From positions 1 through 8,281 of the forward strand of contig USKV01000052.1 of the NCBI GenBank assembly GCA_900555355.1: 8,281 bases of DNA. Direction: 5' to 3'. The translations under genes and the position numbers were made by a program. Positions 1-6,128 of this stretch are shown here, one piece after another. The DNA is from an uncultured Collinsella sp. (GTDB taxonomy: Bacteria; Actinomycetota; Coriobacteriia; Coriobacteriales; Coriobacteriaceae). Below the pieces are notes generated by a model. That model saw only the letters and a program-made list of their open reading frames with translations. It made no database searches and was not told the DNA's origin. Numbering within the stretch: the first letter of the stretch is position 1; each line of letters starts with the position of its first letter.

Positions 1-333
1 GGGCAAGCCTTGGGAAAACTCGAGCGCATGCTGCACCAGTGCCGCCTCTGACGTGCCCATATCCATGAGCATGTACGGCGAGGAACCGACCGAGGTATGG
101 AAGAAGTGCAGGTGCGCATCATGGAAACCGGGGCAGATGAATTGCTCGCCGTAGTCGACTACCGGCGTGGCAGCAGGGGCGGCGGCAATCACGTCATCGG
201 GCGCGCCGACTGCGACGATGCGATCTCCCGCGATGGCAATCGCCAACTCGCGGGCGGTATCGATGCCGTCTTGGGCGGTAAAAACGTTCTTGGAGCGGAT
301 AATCCGATCGATATGTTGCATGGGCATCCCCAT
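1..333 (-). CDS. Amidohydrolase, Amidohydro_3 (YtcJ-like) family, N-terminal part only
   Basis: The visible 111 codons are the N-terminus of a metal-dependent amidohydrolase; the rest lies beyond the left edge. The reading starts MGMPMQHIDR, passes through the small beta-sandwich segment typical of the superfamily (residues about 8-65, with AIAGDRIVAVG), and reaches CPGFHDAHLHF at residues 67-77. The HxH pair (His74, His76) is the first metal-binding motif of the family. Family members hydrolyse amide or cyclic amide bonds in the cytosol; the substrate cannot be told from this fragment. Three in-frame ATGs lie close together (333, 327, 321) and no strong Shine-Dalgarno picks one; the longest is given. 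The gene is divergent from the M20D hydrolase at 490, with a candidate promoter at 379-407. The alternative is another branch of the superfamily such as an imidazolonepropionase-like or N-acyl-D-amino-acid deacylase. The family call is firm; the function is unknown. Confidence 0.85.
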   Translation of the reverse strand, partial: MGMPMQHIDRIIRSKNVFTAQDGIDTARELAIAIAGDRIVAVGAPDDVIAAAPAATPVVDYGEQFICPGFHDAHLHFFHTSVGSSPYMLMDMGTSEAALVQHALEFSQGLP

Positions 334-350
334 CTCTGGCAGGAAATTCA

Positions 351-364
351 ACACTCCCGAGTGT
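351..364. promoter_or_regulatory. Inverted repeat, candidate operator in the amidohydrolase leader
   Basis: ACACTC-CC-GAGTGT is a perfect 6-bp dyad with a 2-bp spacer. GAGT is followed by GT and ACTC (365-368), so a second overlapping small dyad is present. It lies between the candidate amidohydrolase promoter (379-407) and its start codons (333-321), where a repressor could block transcription. No known operator consensus is recognised. Confidence 0.35.
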
Positions 365-378
365 ACTCCCCCACTCTT

Positions 379-407
379 GTTACAAAACCCCAAGCGGCAA
401 ACGGCAA
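379..407 (-). promoter_or_regulatory. Candidate sigma-70-type promoter for the amidohydrolase
   Basis: On the minus strand a -35 TTGCCG (402-407) and a -10 TGTAAC (379-384) are separated by exactly 17 bp; each matches consensus at four of six positions. The -10 is part of TTGTTACAA (377-385), itself a short palindrome around one central base. The predicted transcript would begin about 40 bp before the start codon. Confidence 0.4.
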
Positions 408-408
408 C

Positions 409-438
409 TTTACCAGCCCTAGCGGCAGGTGGCATACT
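409..438 (+). promoter_or_regulatory. Candidate extended -10 promoter for the M20D hydrolase
   Basis: A -35-like TTTACC (409-414) and a -10 CATACT (433-438) are 18 bp apart. TGG directly precedes the -10, giving the TGn extended -10 element. The distance to the Shine-Dalgarno at 474 suits a short leader. Its -35 sits one base from that of the divergent promoter, so a single regulator could affect both. Confidence 0.4.
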
Positions 439-489
439 GGAGAGAGCCTGTACGATTTTGCGATCGAGCCAACAAGGAGCAAATCGACC

Positions 490-1953
490 ATGACGAAGAC
501 GAAGGCACAGCAGATTATGGCGGCAACCGAGGTTCGCGCGGCAGACGACGTCACCGCGGCCATCCAGGATATCGCCGCCGAGTTTGAACCCTACATCATC
601 AAGCAGCGCCGGCACTTCCATAAGCACCCGGAGCTGAGCCTTGCCGAGGAGCGCACGACTTCCGACATCGCCAACCAGCTCGACGCCATGAATATCCCCT
701 ACGAGCGCCCGCTCAAGACGGGCCTGGTGGCGACGCTCCGCGGTACCGCGCCCGATGCCTACCGCGAGGACGGCACGCCGCGCCGCCGTATCCTGCTGCG
801 CGCCGATATCGACGCCCTGCCTGTCACCGAGCAGACCGGCGAGGAGTTCGCCAGCGTCAACGAAGGCTGCATGCACGCCTGCGGTCACGACTGCCATATC
901 GCCATGATGCTCGGCACGCTGCAAATCCTGCGCCACATGACCGATGACATCCACGGCGAGATTCGCATCGTATTCCAGCCCAGCGAGGAAAACGGCCAAG
1001 GCGCCAAGCTCATGATCGGCACGGGCGTACTCGACGGCGTCGACGGCGCCTACGCCGCGCACATCTGGAGCGAGGTCGACGCCGGCACCGTAAGCTGCGA
1101 GCCCGGCCCGCGCATGGCAAACACCGACTGGTTCCGCATCGACGTCCGCGGCACCTCGTGCCATGGCGCCATGCCCCAGCGCGGCCACGACGCCGTTATG
1201 GTTGCCGCCGAAATCGTCAACGCCCTGCAGACCATCGTCTCGCGCGAGATTAGCCCCTACGAACCTGCCGTCATCACCGTCGGCGAGCTGCATGGCGGCA
1301 CCGCGCGCAACGTTATCGCCGGCACGGCGTACCTCGCCGGCACGGTGCGCACCTATGGCGACAAGACGCATGAAGAGATGCCCGAGCTTATGCGCCGCAT
1401 CGTGGAGCACACCGCAGCAGCACTAGGCGCCGAGGCCGAGCTCACCGACTACACCATCGCCAACTACAAGGTCGAAAACGATGCCGCCTCGAGCGAGCGC
1501 TGCCGCCAAGCTGTGCTCAAGTGCCTGGGTCCCGCGGGCGAGGGCCATTACCGCGGCACGCTTTCGGGCGAGGACTTCTCGGAGTATCTGCGCCGCGTAC
1601 CGGGCGTGCTCGCCTTTGTTGGCACGCGCAACCCCCAGATTGGCGCCACCTATGCCCAGCACTCCTGCTTCTATAAGATCGACGAGAGCGTGCTCGCCAA
1701 GGGCTCCATGGTAGCCGCTCAGTATGCCATCGACTTTTTAGCCGAGCCCACGCAAGAAGAGCTCGACGGCCCCACGATCGCCGCGGTTGCCGAGACCAAT
1801 CCCGACCTGGCAGCCAAGCTACGCTCTGCCAAGGCAACGGCCGCCGAGGCCCGCGACGCCATGCACGACGCCCGCACCGCCCGCCATGCCGCCATCAAGG
1901 GCATTCACGATGCCCGGACTGCCGCTCGCCACGAGGAGAAGCGCGACGAGTAG
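490..1953 (+). CDS. M20D-type metallo-amidohydrolase (hippurate hydrolase / amino-acid amidohydrolase like)
   Basis: A 487-residue cytosolic enzyme of peptidase family M20, subfamily D, which hydrolyses N-acyl or N-aminoacyl amino-acid amides (hippurate, indole-acetyl amino acids, aminobenzoyl-glutamate). Seen in order: RRHFHKHPELS (40-50), RADIDALPV (104-112), HACGHDCH (129-136), QPSEEN (163-168), AAHIW (189-193), the dimerisation segment with TSCHGAMPQRGHDAV (222-236), LSGEDFSEY (358-366) and AQHSCFYKID (389-398). Cys131, His133, Glu167, His191 and His391 fit the five metal ligands of the family. The start at 490 is chosen because AAGGAG lies at 474-479; the frame stays open upstream to 97 only as the antisense of the neighbouring gene. 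About 30 residues precede the usual N-terminus, and about 70 charged, Ala/Arg-rich residues (418-487) follow the core. The true substrate is unknown. Confidence 0.92.
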   Translation: MTKTKAQQIMAATEVRAADDVTAAIQDIAAEFEPYIIKQRRHFHKHPELSLAEERTTSDIANQLDAMNIPYERPLKTGLVATLRGTAPDAYREDGTPRRRILLRADIDALPVTEQTGEEFASVNEGCMHACGHDCHIAMMLGTLQILRHMTDDIHGEIRIVFQPSEENGQGAKLMIGTGVLDGVDGAYAAHIWSEVDAGTVSCEPGPRMANTDWFRIDVRGTSCHGAMPQRGHDAVMVAAEIVNALQTIVSREISPYEPAVITVGELHGGTARNVIAGTAYLAGTVRTYGDKTHEEMPELMRRIVEHTAAALGAEAELTDYTIANYKVENDAASSERCRQAVLKCLGPAGEGHYRGTLSGEDFSEYLRRVPGVLAFVGTRNPQIGATYAQHSCFYKIDESVLAKGSMVAAQYAIDFLAEPTQEELDGPTIAAVAETNPDLAAKLRSAKATAAEARDAMHDARTARHAAIKGIHDARTAARHEEKRDE

Positions 1954-1988
1954 CCATCACGCCCATCCATAACAGCCTGGCTAAAGCA

Positions 1989-2027
1989 AAGCGGGGGCGG
2001 ACGTTATCTCAACGTTCGCCCCCGCTT
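1989..2027. terminator. Long hairpin between convergent genes, probable bidirectional terminator
   Basis: Arms of 17 bases (1989-2005 and 2011-2027) pair with a single mismatch around the 5-base loop ATCTC; the core is GC-rich (GCGGGGGCG). It lies 35 bp after the M20D stop and 32 bp beyond the DUF2752 stop on the other strand, so it can end both transcripts. The T-runs on either side are weak (TTATGTG on plus, TTTGCTTTAG on minus). Confidence 0.75.
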
Positions 2028-2059
2028 ATGTGTCGACCGCTTTTCTAGCGCGTCCTCCG

Positions 2060-2557
2060 TCACGACAGGTAAGAGCGAAGGATGGTGAGCCAGCGTGGGG
2101 GTTCGAGGTGGATGATATCGTCGGGAACTCCGGCGGGCGCATAGCCGCCAAAGAGCAGACCGGCATCTGCCGGATTGATGAGGCGCACGATCCATACGAC
2201 GACGACCAGCACGCACAACACGGTGACCGCAATGTCGATACCACGCTTTAGCTTGCTCGATGCCACCTCCTCGCGCACGAACGCGAGCACAAACGCAATC
2301 GGCACCACCCAAAACAGCGGATGGTAGGCAAAGGCCGCCGCAAAATCGAGGCGCAGTGCTGCCAGCCAGGCCCTCGTCATGCCACATCCCGGACAGGGAA
2401 TGCCCGTCATCAGGCGAAACACGCAGCCGATATCGAGCAGGTAGAGTGCGAGCCAGGCGACAAAGAGCGCGCCGATGCAAGAAAGGGCGCGGCGAATGAG
2501 CTCCGCCGCGCCCTTATGTCCCTGAGTATTACTCACGACGACTTGATCGTTAGGCAC
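2060..2557 (-). CDS. DUF2752 family membrane protein
   Basis: A 165-residue small membrane protein of the uncharacterised DUF2752 family. The signature GIPCPGCGMTRA is at residues 52-63, giving a CxxC pair (Cys55, Cys58), and a conserved-looking HPLF follows at 79-82. Hydrophobic segments at about 25-43, 72-95 and 106-125 give three likely transmembrane helices. The start given is a GTG that overlaps the end of the DUF4234 gene by 8 bp, which suggests translational coupling. No good Shine-Dalgarno precedes it, and an in-frame GTG at 2536 is an alternative. It is the last gene before the shared hairpin at 1989-2027. The family's function is not known; the CxxC could bind metal or be redox-active, but that is inference. 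The family call is secure, the start is not. Confidence 0.88.
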   Translation of the reverse strand: MPNDQVVVSNTQGHKGAAELIRRALSCIGALFVAWLALYLLDIGCVFRLMTGIPCPGCGMTRAWLAALRLDFAAAFAYHPLFWVVPIAFVLAFVREEVASSKLKRGIDIAVTVLCVLVVVVWIVRLINPADAGLLFGGYAPAGVPDDIIHLEPPRWLTILRSYLS

Positions 2558-3224
2558 GCACGCCGAGACGGGTGTTGTAGACCGTAGCCATTGCGTTGGT
2601 GTTCTTGATGATGATGTTCATGGCAAAGATGAGACCAAGGCCGCACAGGAGCGCACCGACAATCTGCCACATAAGAATGGTGGTGCCGTTCTCCTGGAAC
2701 ACCAGGCCATAGCGAGGGGCGTTGGCCTGCAGGCGGTTACCGATCTTATAGTACCAGTAGAGGGCATAGAAACCGCAGGTCACAAACGACAGCAAGATGA
2801 ACGCGGCAATGCCCGGCGTGGAATCGCCATCCTCCTGGCACATGGTATTGATGTCGCGAGCCAGGCAGTAGAGGAAGTAATACGAATAGATGCCGCAGGT
2901 CACGATAGAAAGCAGGAGCCAGCCAATCAAGCTACGGTCGCTCTTTACAGGTCCATAGCCCATCGGAGCTGCAGCAGGCTGCTGGGCGTACTGACCGGTG
3001 TACTGTTGCTGATTCGCGTACTGCTGGGGCTGCGGCTGAGGCTGAACAGCCTGAACCGGAGTGGGCTGAATCTGTGTGGGCTGCGGAGCAGGCTGGGGCT
3101 GAGGTGCAGGCTGCGGCGCTGGCTGCGGAGCAGGAGCAGCGGGAGCGGCACCGACGGCAGAACCGCAGACGGGGCAGAATTTGGCATCATCCGAAATGGG
3201 AGAACCACAAGTGGGACAGAACAT
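2550..3224 (-). CDS. Zinc-ribbon / DUF4234 membrane protein with Pro/Gln-rich linker
   Basis: A 224-residue protein in three parts. Residues 1-22 form a zinc ribbon with Cys3, Cys6, Cys17 and Cys20. Residues about 26-92 are a low-complexity linker of PAPQPAPQ-type repeats passing into a QQY-rich stretch. Residues about 96-170 match DUF4234, with hydrophobic segments at about 99-119 and 138-158, and a further one at 183-204. The two DUF4234 helices look like an internal duplication: LLSIVTCGIY (104-113) and LLSFVTCGFY (144-153). Translation starts at the ATG preceded by AAGGAG (3231-3236) with 6-nt spacing. The upstream gene has its own terminator at 3377-3412, so this gene should have its own promoter within 3240-3376. 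The DUF2752 start overlaps its end, so the two are probably co-translated. The role is unknown. A cytoplasmic metal-bound sensor or adaptor head on a membrane anchor is inferred from architecture. Confidence 0.88.
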   Translation of the reverse strand: MFCPTCGSPISDDAKFCPVCGSAVGAAPAAPAPQPAPQPAPQPQPAPQPTQIQPTPVQAVQPQPQPQQYANQQQYTGQYAQQPAAAPMGYGPVKSDRSLIGWLLLSIVTCGIYSYYFLYCLARDINTMCQEDGDSTPGIAAFILLSFVTCGFYALYWYYKIGNRLQANAPRYGLVFQENGTTILMWQIVGALLCGLGLIFAMNIIIKNTNAMATVYNTRLGVRA

Positions 3225-3241
3225 AAGCCTCTCCTTTTCCT

Positions 3242-3258
3242 AAGGCGTTGCACGCCTT
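3242..3258 (-). promoter_or_regulatory. Hairpin next to the ribosome binding site of the DUF4234 gene
   Basis: AAGGCGT and ACGCCTT form a perfect 7-bp inverted repeat with a 3-base loop. It ends 5 bases upstream (in mRNA sense) of the AAGGAG Shine-Dalgarno. It could influence translation or mRNA stability, or be an operator. There is no T-run, so it is not an intrinsic terminator. Confidence 0.35.
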
Positions 3259-3299
3259 CAAACCTTACACGACTATGTTCTCAACAATAGCCGCGACGT

Positions 3300-3320
3300 T
3301 GTTGCGCAACATTGATCAAT
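3300..3320. promoter_or_regulatory. Two abutting perfect palindromes, candidate operator
   Basis: TGTTGCGCAACA (3300-3311) and ATTGATCAAT (3311-3320) are both perfect palindromes and share one base. A third, related TTGCTGCAA occurs at 3334-3342. They share a TTG..CAA frame and sit about 75-120 bp before the DUF4234 start, where a promoter is expected. I could not assign convincing -35/-10 boxes here. Confidence 0.45.
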
Positions 3321-3376
3321 TTCCGAGAAATATTGCTGCAACCGTTTTCCCAGGCATTTTCTTGCTTCCGCAGTAG

Positions 3377-3412
3377 AAAAAGGCACCCCGGGCTCAGTTG
3401 CCCAGGGCGCCT
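3377..3412 (-). terminator. Intrinsic terminator of the 3420-4748 gene
   Basis: On the minus strand AGGCGCCCTGGGC pairs along its full 13 bases with GCCCGGGGTGCCT (two G-U wobbles) around a 6-base loop and is followed at once by TTTTT (3377-3381). The stem begins 7 bases after the TAG stop. This is the clearest rho-independent terminator in the window. Confidence 0.9.
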
Positions 3413-3419
3413 CGACCGA

Positions 3420-4748
3420 CTATTCGGTTTGATTGTTTTCGGCAGCAGGATTATCGCCCGGCTCATCCGCCGGCGTGGCAACGGCATTCCAATCGGGCTC
3501 CGCAGGCGTCGCCTCGGGCGCCGGGGCAGGCGCCGGGGCAGGTGCCGGAGCAGGTGCAGGGGCAGGCGCCGGGGCAGGCGCAGCACCAGTGGCGGCCGTG
3601 GGGTTGAATCCCGCAGGAGTAGGCTTCTTCTCACCCGGGAGCACAAACGTCAGGACATCGTCGGCATCCTCATCGGCCCACTCGCTGGCATGACGTGCCG
3701 CCCAATAGCCAACGGCGCGATACTTGAGCATCTTGCCAAACACAGTCAGGAACACCGTGACAAAGGCAACGATCATCAAGAACAGGATGAGCGTAATGCC
3801 GCCGCCCTCGATGATTGCCTCAAGACCCGTGGGGCGATAGTAATAGCTATACATACCAAACGTAGCAATGGCGCCGAAGATGGCGGTGAAGATCCACGTG
3901 ATGACGTGCGACACGATGCCCGTCAAAAACTCGGGGAGAATCGATGCGCAGAACAACTTGCCCAGGTTGGCCTTATAGGACTTCCAAACCTTCTCAAGCG
4001 AGAACGCGCTCTCCACGCGCCCGACGACGGCAAAGTGCATCACGGCAGCATCACCAAACATCTTAAAGAAGATGCCCAGTACCACCGACACGATCATGGC
4101 AAAGACGAGCAGGCCCATCGAGCCGAAGAGTGCGGCCTCGAGACCGCTCGAACCATTGAAATAATATGAACCGACGGCACCGATCACGACGCTCTCGATA
4201 GCCGAGAACACCACGCCAATCACCGGAATAATGGCCACGAACTCGAGCACACCGGTAATGACAGACGAGAAAATGCCCAATCCAAACGAGGTCGAGCGCA
4301 ACAGCGGACGCTCCATGCCGTTATCATCCTTGAGCGACAGGTCACGACCCCACTCGATAGCAAAGCCGGCACCGCACACGCTTGCCACGTACGCAAGCAA
4401 AAAGCCAATGGCCGCCGCAATGCCACAGATAACGGGGATAAACAGCACAAGCACCGACACGACGCAGATCAGCGCCGGCAAAAAGGCGATTTGGCATACG
4501 CGAACCAAGGCGCCGGGAACCTTGAGCATGTCGTTGAAGGCCTGAGCCATGCAACCCTTGGGCGCGTTCATAGCCGGCTGGGGCGCAACGAACGGCTGCG
4601 GCTGCGGCTGGGCAAACAGCTGACCCTGCGGCTGAGGTTGAGCTTGCGGAGCGGGACCGGCGGCCTTAACCTCGGTATTAGGGGCACCGCACACGCCGCA
4701 GAACTTGTCGCTATCGCCCATGGGGGCGCCACACTGCGAACAGAACAT
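3420..4748 (-). CDS. Zinc-ribbon polytopic membrane protein (DUF4013-like) with Ala-Pro tail
   Basis: A 442-residue protein. The N-terminus is a zinc ribbon with Cys3, Cys6, Cys17 and Cys20, the same spacing as in the downstream DUF4234 protein. A Pro/Gln-rich linker (about 32-60) leads to a membrane region (about 67-345) with roughly six hydrophobic segments: near 86-108, 111-130, 158-195, 208-230, 276-300 and 318-340. The membrane part resembles DUF4013-type proteins, a weak assignment made by eye. After residue 360 comes an acidic, Pro/Ala-rich tail with eleven Ala-Pro pairs (390-411). The start is the ATG at 4748, preceded by AAGGGA (4757-4762); the frame stays open 31 codons further upstream, but without such a site and without family resemblance. 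It has its own terminator. The function is unknown; the ribbon is probably cytoplasmic. Confidence 0.82.
   Translation of the reverse strand: MFCSQCGAPMGDSDKFCGVCGAPNTEVKAAGPAPQAQPQPQGQLFAQPQPQPFVAPQPAMNAPKGCMAQAFNDMLKVPGALVRVCQIAFLPALICVVSVLVLFIPVICGIAAAIGFLLAYVASVCGAGFAIEWGRDLSLKDDNGMERPLLRSTSFGLGIFSSVITGVLEFVAIIPVIGVVFSAIESVVIGAVGSYYFNGSSGLEAALFGSMGLLVFAMIVSVVLGIFFKMFGDAAVMHFAVVGRVESAFSLEKVWKSYKANLGKLFCASILPEFLTGIVSHVITWIFTAIFGAIATFGMYSYYYRPTGLEAIIEGGGITLILFLMIVAFVTVFLTVFGKMLKYRAVGYWAARHASEWADEDADDVLTFVLPGEKKPTPAGFNPTAATGAAPAPAPAPAPAPAPAPAPAPAPEATPAEPDWNAVATPADEPGDNPAAENNQTE
3517..3582. repeat. 12-bp tandem repeat encoding (Ala-Pro)n
   Basis: Five copies of a 12-bp unit (GGCGCCGGGGCA on the plus strand, three identical and two diverged), followed by a half copy. 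They encode the Ala-Pro run in the tail of the membrane protein. Gain or loss of one unit would add or remove four residues without shifting the frame. Confidence 0.85.
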
Positions 4749-4809
4749 CGAAATCATCCCTTCGTATCTAGAGCGAATCACCTGGATCGCAAACGATGTC
4801 TTTGGCATC

Positions 4810-4815
4810 ATTATC
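4810..4815 (-). promoter_or_regulatory. Candidate -10 box for the zinc-ribbon membrane gene
   Basis: GATAAT on the minus strand matches the -10 consensus at five of six positions, about 60 bp before the ATG. No convincing -35 lies at 16-18 bp. Just upstream, TGGGG and CCCCA (4824-4828, 4836-4840) form a 5-bp dyad around 7 bases, which might bind an activator. Confidence 0.35.
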
Positions 4816-4898
4816 GCCCAATGTGGGGACAAATACCCCAAGATGACCGATTTGCAACGCAGCCGGCTTTATTCAATGATTCGAAGGGTACGCCCGGG

Positions 4899-5921
4899 CT
4901 AGTTTGTGCCGCGGAAGCCCTTGCCGACGATTTCGGAGCTATCGACGATGGTGATGAAGGCGCCAGGGTCAATCTCGCGGGTATAGCGGCGCAGTTGCAC
5001 TGCCTCGCGACGGCTCAGCACACTCATAATCACCGTGACGCACTTGCCCGAGAAGGCACCATAGCCACGGCTGATCGTTGCCGTGCGGTTGAGATGCTTG
5101 ACGATAAACTCCTCGACCTTAAGGGGCTCGGAGCAAATGATCGTGCAGACCTTACGAAGATGAATGCTCTCGATGGCCTTGTCGACCACAAGCGTCTTGG
5201 CAAACAGGCCGAGCACGCAATACAGACCGATACGCGGACCATACAAAAAGGCCGCGATGGTCACGATGCCGATATCGACCAGCAACAGCGCGCGACCAAT
5301 CTCGAGTGTGGTACGGCGCTTGAGGATCATGGCGAGGATGTCTGTGCCGCCCGTCGAGGCGCCAATATCAAAGACGATGGCGCTGCCGAGCGCCGGCAGT
5401 ATCACGGCAAAGCACAGGTCGAGCCACATATCGCCCGTCATCGAAACATCCGTCGGAATGAAGATCTCAAACAGCGAGACGTAGGCCGAAAGCGCAAACG
5501 AGGCAAAGACACTCCAAAGGATTGCCTTGCGCTCCAAAAAGATAAAACCCAGGATGACCAAGACCGCGTTGATAATCCACATAAAGACGCCGACGGGCAG
5601 GGTCGGGAACAGCGTGGAAAGAATGACCGACACGCCCGAGGTGCCGCCGAAGGCAAAGTGATTGGGGGTTTTAAAGGCCACGATGGCGAACGCCGTGAGG
5701 ATCAGGCCCAGATTGAGCTCGGCAAAAAAGCGCGGAAAGCCTGGCTCCTGGCTGCGCTTGCGGCCGGCGCGCTCGCCACGTTCGATATCCTCGCGACCGA
5801 CAACGCGCTCCATCGGCACCACCGGAGGACGATGCATCTCCTCGGCGGCACGCGACGCCGCCTCTGCCGCAGCGGCTTCAATCGCCCATGCCTTGCTTTC
5901 GGTCTCGTGTTCGTCGGCCAT
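4899..5921 (-). CDS. YitT family membrane protein with C-terminal DUF2179 domain
   Basis: A 340-residue membrane protein of the YitT family (former DUF161 plus DUF2179), present in multiple copies in many Gram-positive bacteria and thought to be transporters, with no settled substrate. Hydrophobic segments begin near residue 67, and the two family-typical Gly-rich motifs are visible: FAFGGTSGVSVIL (89-101) and GASTGGTDILAMIL (187-200). The DUF2179 domain covers about 254-335 (RKVCTIICSEPLKVEEFIVK onward, ending in ITIVDSSEIVGKGF) and is a cytoplasmic alpha/beta fold. The first 65 residues form an unusual charged, Ala/Glu/Arg-rich cytoplasmic extension, probably helical. The ATG at 5921 is preceded by AAGGG (5930-5934). 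I see no clear terminator between this gene and the next minus-strand gene 150 bp on, so some read-through is possible. Confidence 0.92.
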   Translation of the reverse strand: MADEHETESKAWAIEAAAAEAASRAAEEMHRPPVVPMERVVGREDIERGERAGRKRSQEPGFPRFFAELNLGLILTAFAIVAFKTPNHFAFGGTSGVSVILSTLFPTLPVGVFMWIINAVLVILGFIFLERKAILWSVFASFALSAYVSLFEIFIPTDVSMTGDMWLDLCFAVILPALGSAIVFDIGASTGGTDILAMILKRRTTLEIGRALLLVDIGIVTIAAFLYGPRIGLYCVLGLFAKTLVVDKAIESIHLRKVCTIICSEPLKVEEFIVKHLNRTATISRGYGAFSGKCVTVIMSVLSRREAVQLRRYTREIDPGAFITIVDSSEIVGKGFRGTN

Positions 5922-5964
5922 TACGGCAACCCTTCGTTAACAATTTGGAAACAATGCGCCCATT

Positions 5965-5992
5965 AGGGTAACGCGGAACGCGAAGATTGCAA
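5965..5992 (-). promoter_or_regulatory. Candidate promoter of the YitT gene
   Basis: On the minus strand a -35 TTGCAA (5987-5992) and a -10 TACCCT (5965-5970) are 16 bp apart; the -10 keeps the three most conserved bases (T, A, final T). It lies between the upstream terminator (6037-6076) and the gene, where a promoter is needed. Between it and the Shine-Dalgarno, ATTGTT is repeated twice at 11-bp spacing, about one helical turn. Confidence 0.4.
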
Positions 5993-6036
5993 CCCTTAGT
6001 TAGACGAGCGGTATGCCTGCATCGGGGGCATATAGA

Positions 6037-6076
6037 AAACGGTCGACCGCACTTTTGCTTGCGCGGTCGACCGTTT
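6037..6076 (-). terminator. Intrinsic terminator of the asp23 operon
   Basis: Perfect 14-base arms AAACGGTCGACCGC (6037-6050) and GCGGTCGACCGTTT (6063-6076) flank a 12-base loop. On the minus strand the stem runs directly into TTTTC. It lies 53 bp after the asp23 stop and isolates the operon from the YitT gene. Confidence 0.85.
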
Positions 6077-6092
6077 AGCGTTTTCGCAGGTA

Positions 6093-6115
6093 AAACCTAT
6101 CGAAACAAACCTGTC
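6093..6115. repeat. Short direct repeat between asp23 and its terminator
   Basis: AAACCTATC (6093-6101) and AAACCTGTC (6107-6115) are spaced by 14 bp, with an inverted partner TAGGTT at 6125-6130 overlapping the asp23 stop. On the minus strand the second copy reads GGGACAGGTTTG, which resembles the core of intergenic repetitive palindromes in some bacteria. Only one site is present in the window. Confidence 0.35.
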
Positions 6116-6128
6116 CCTATTTGGTAGG

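Noticed and set aside
97..489. Upstream extension of the M20D reading frame to an ATG at 97 (618 residues)
   Set aside because: This part is antisense to the clear amidohydrolase at 1-333 and crosses the intergenic promoter region. A Shine-Dalgarno and family-typical N-terminus place the start at 490.
2004..2480. 158-residue minus-strand frame overlapping the DUF2752 gene
   Set aside because: It is an out-of-frame shadow of DUF2752 with no recognisable motif and runs through the terminator hairpin.
3516..3582. Tandem repeat considered as a CRISPR array or mobile-element end
   Set aside because: The unit is 12 bp without spacers and is in frame inside a coding sequence, so it is a coding microsatellite-like repeat.
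3312..4169. 285-residue plus-strand open frame with an Arg/Gly-rich stretch
   Set aside because: It is antisense to the zinc-ribbon membrane protein. Its RRRGRRR run is just the opposite strand of the Ala-Pro repeat.
4861..4898. Possible terminator after the YitT gene
   Set aside because: Only very short dyads (AGCCGGCT, GGG..CCC) are present and no stable stem with a following T-run is visible on the minus strand.
4491..5966. 491-residue plus-strand open frame
   Set aside because: It is antisense to the YitT gene and the start of the zinc-ribbon gene. The product is rich in Arg, His, Asp and Gly without any domain pattern, as expected from the opposite strand of GC-rich coding DNA.
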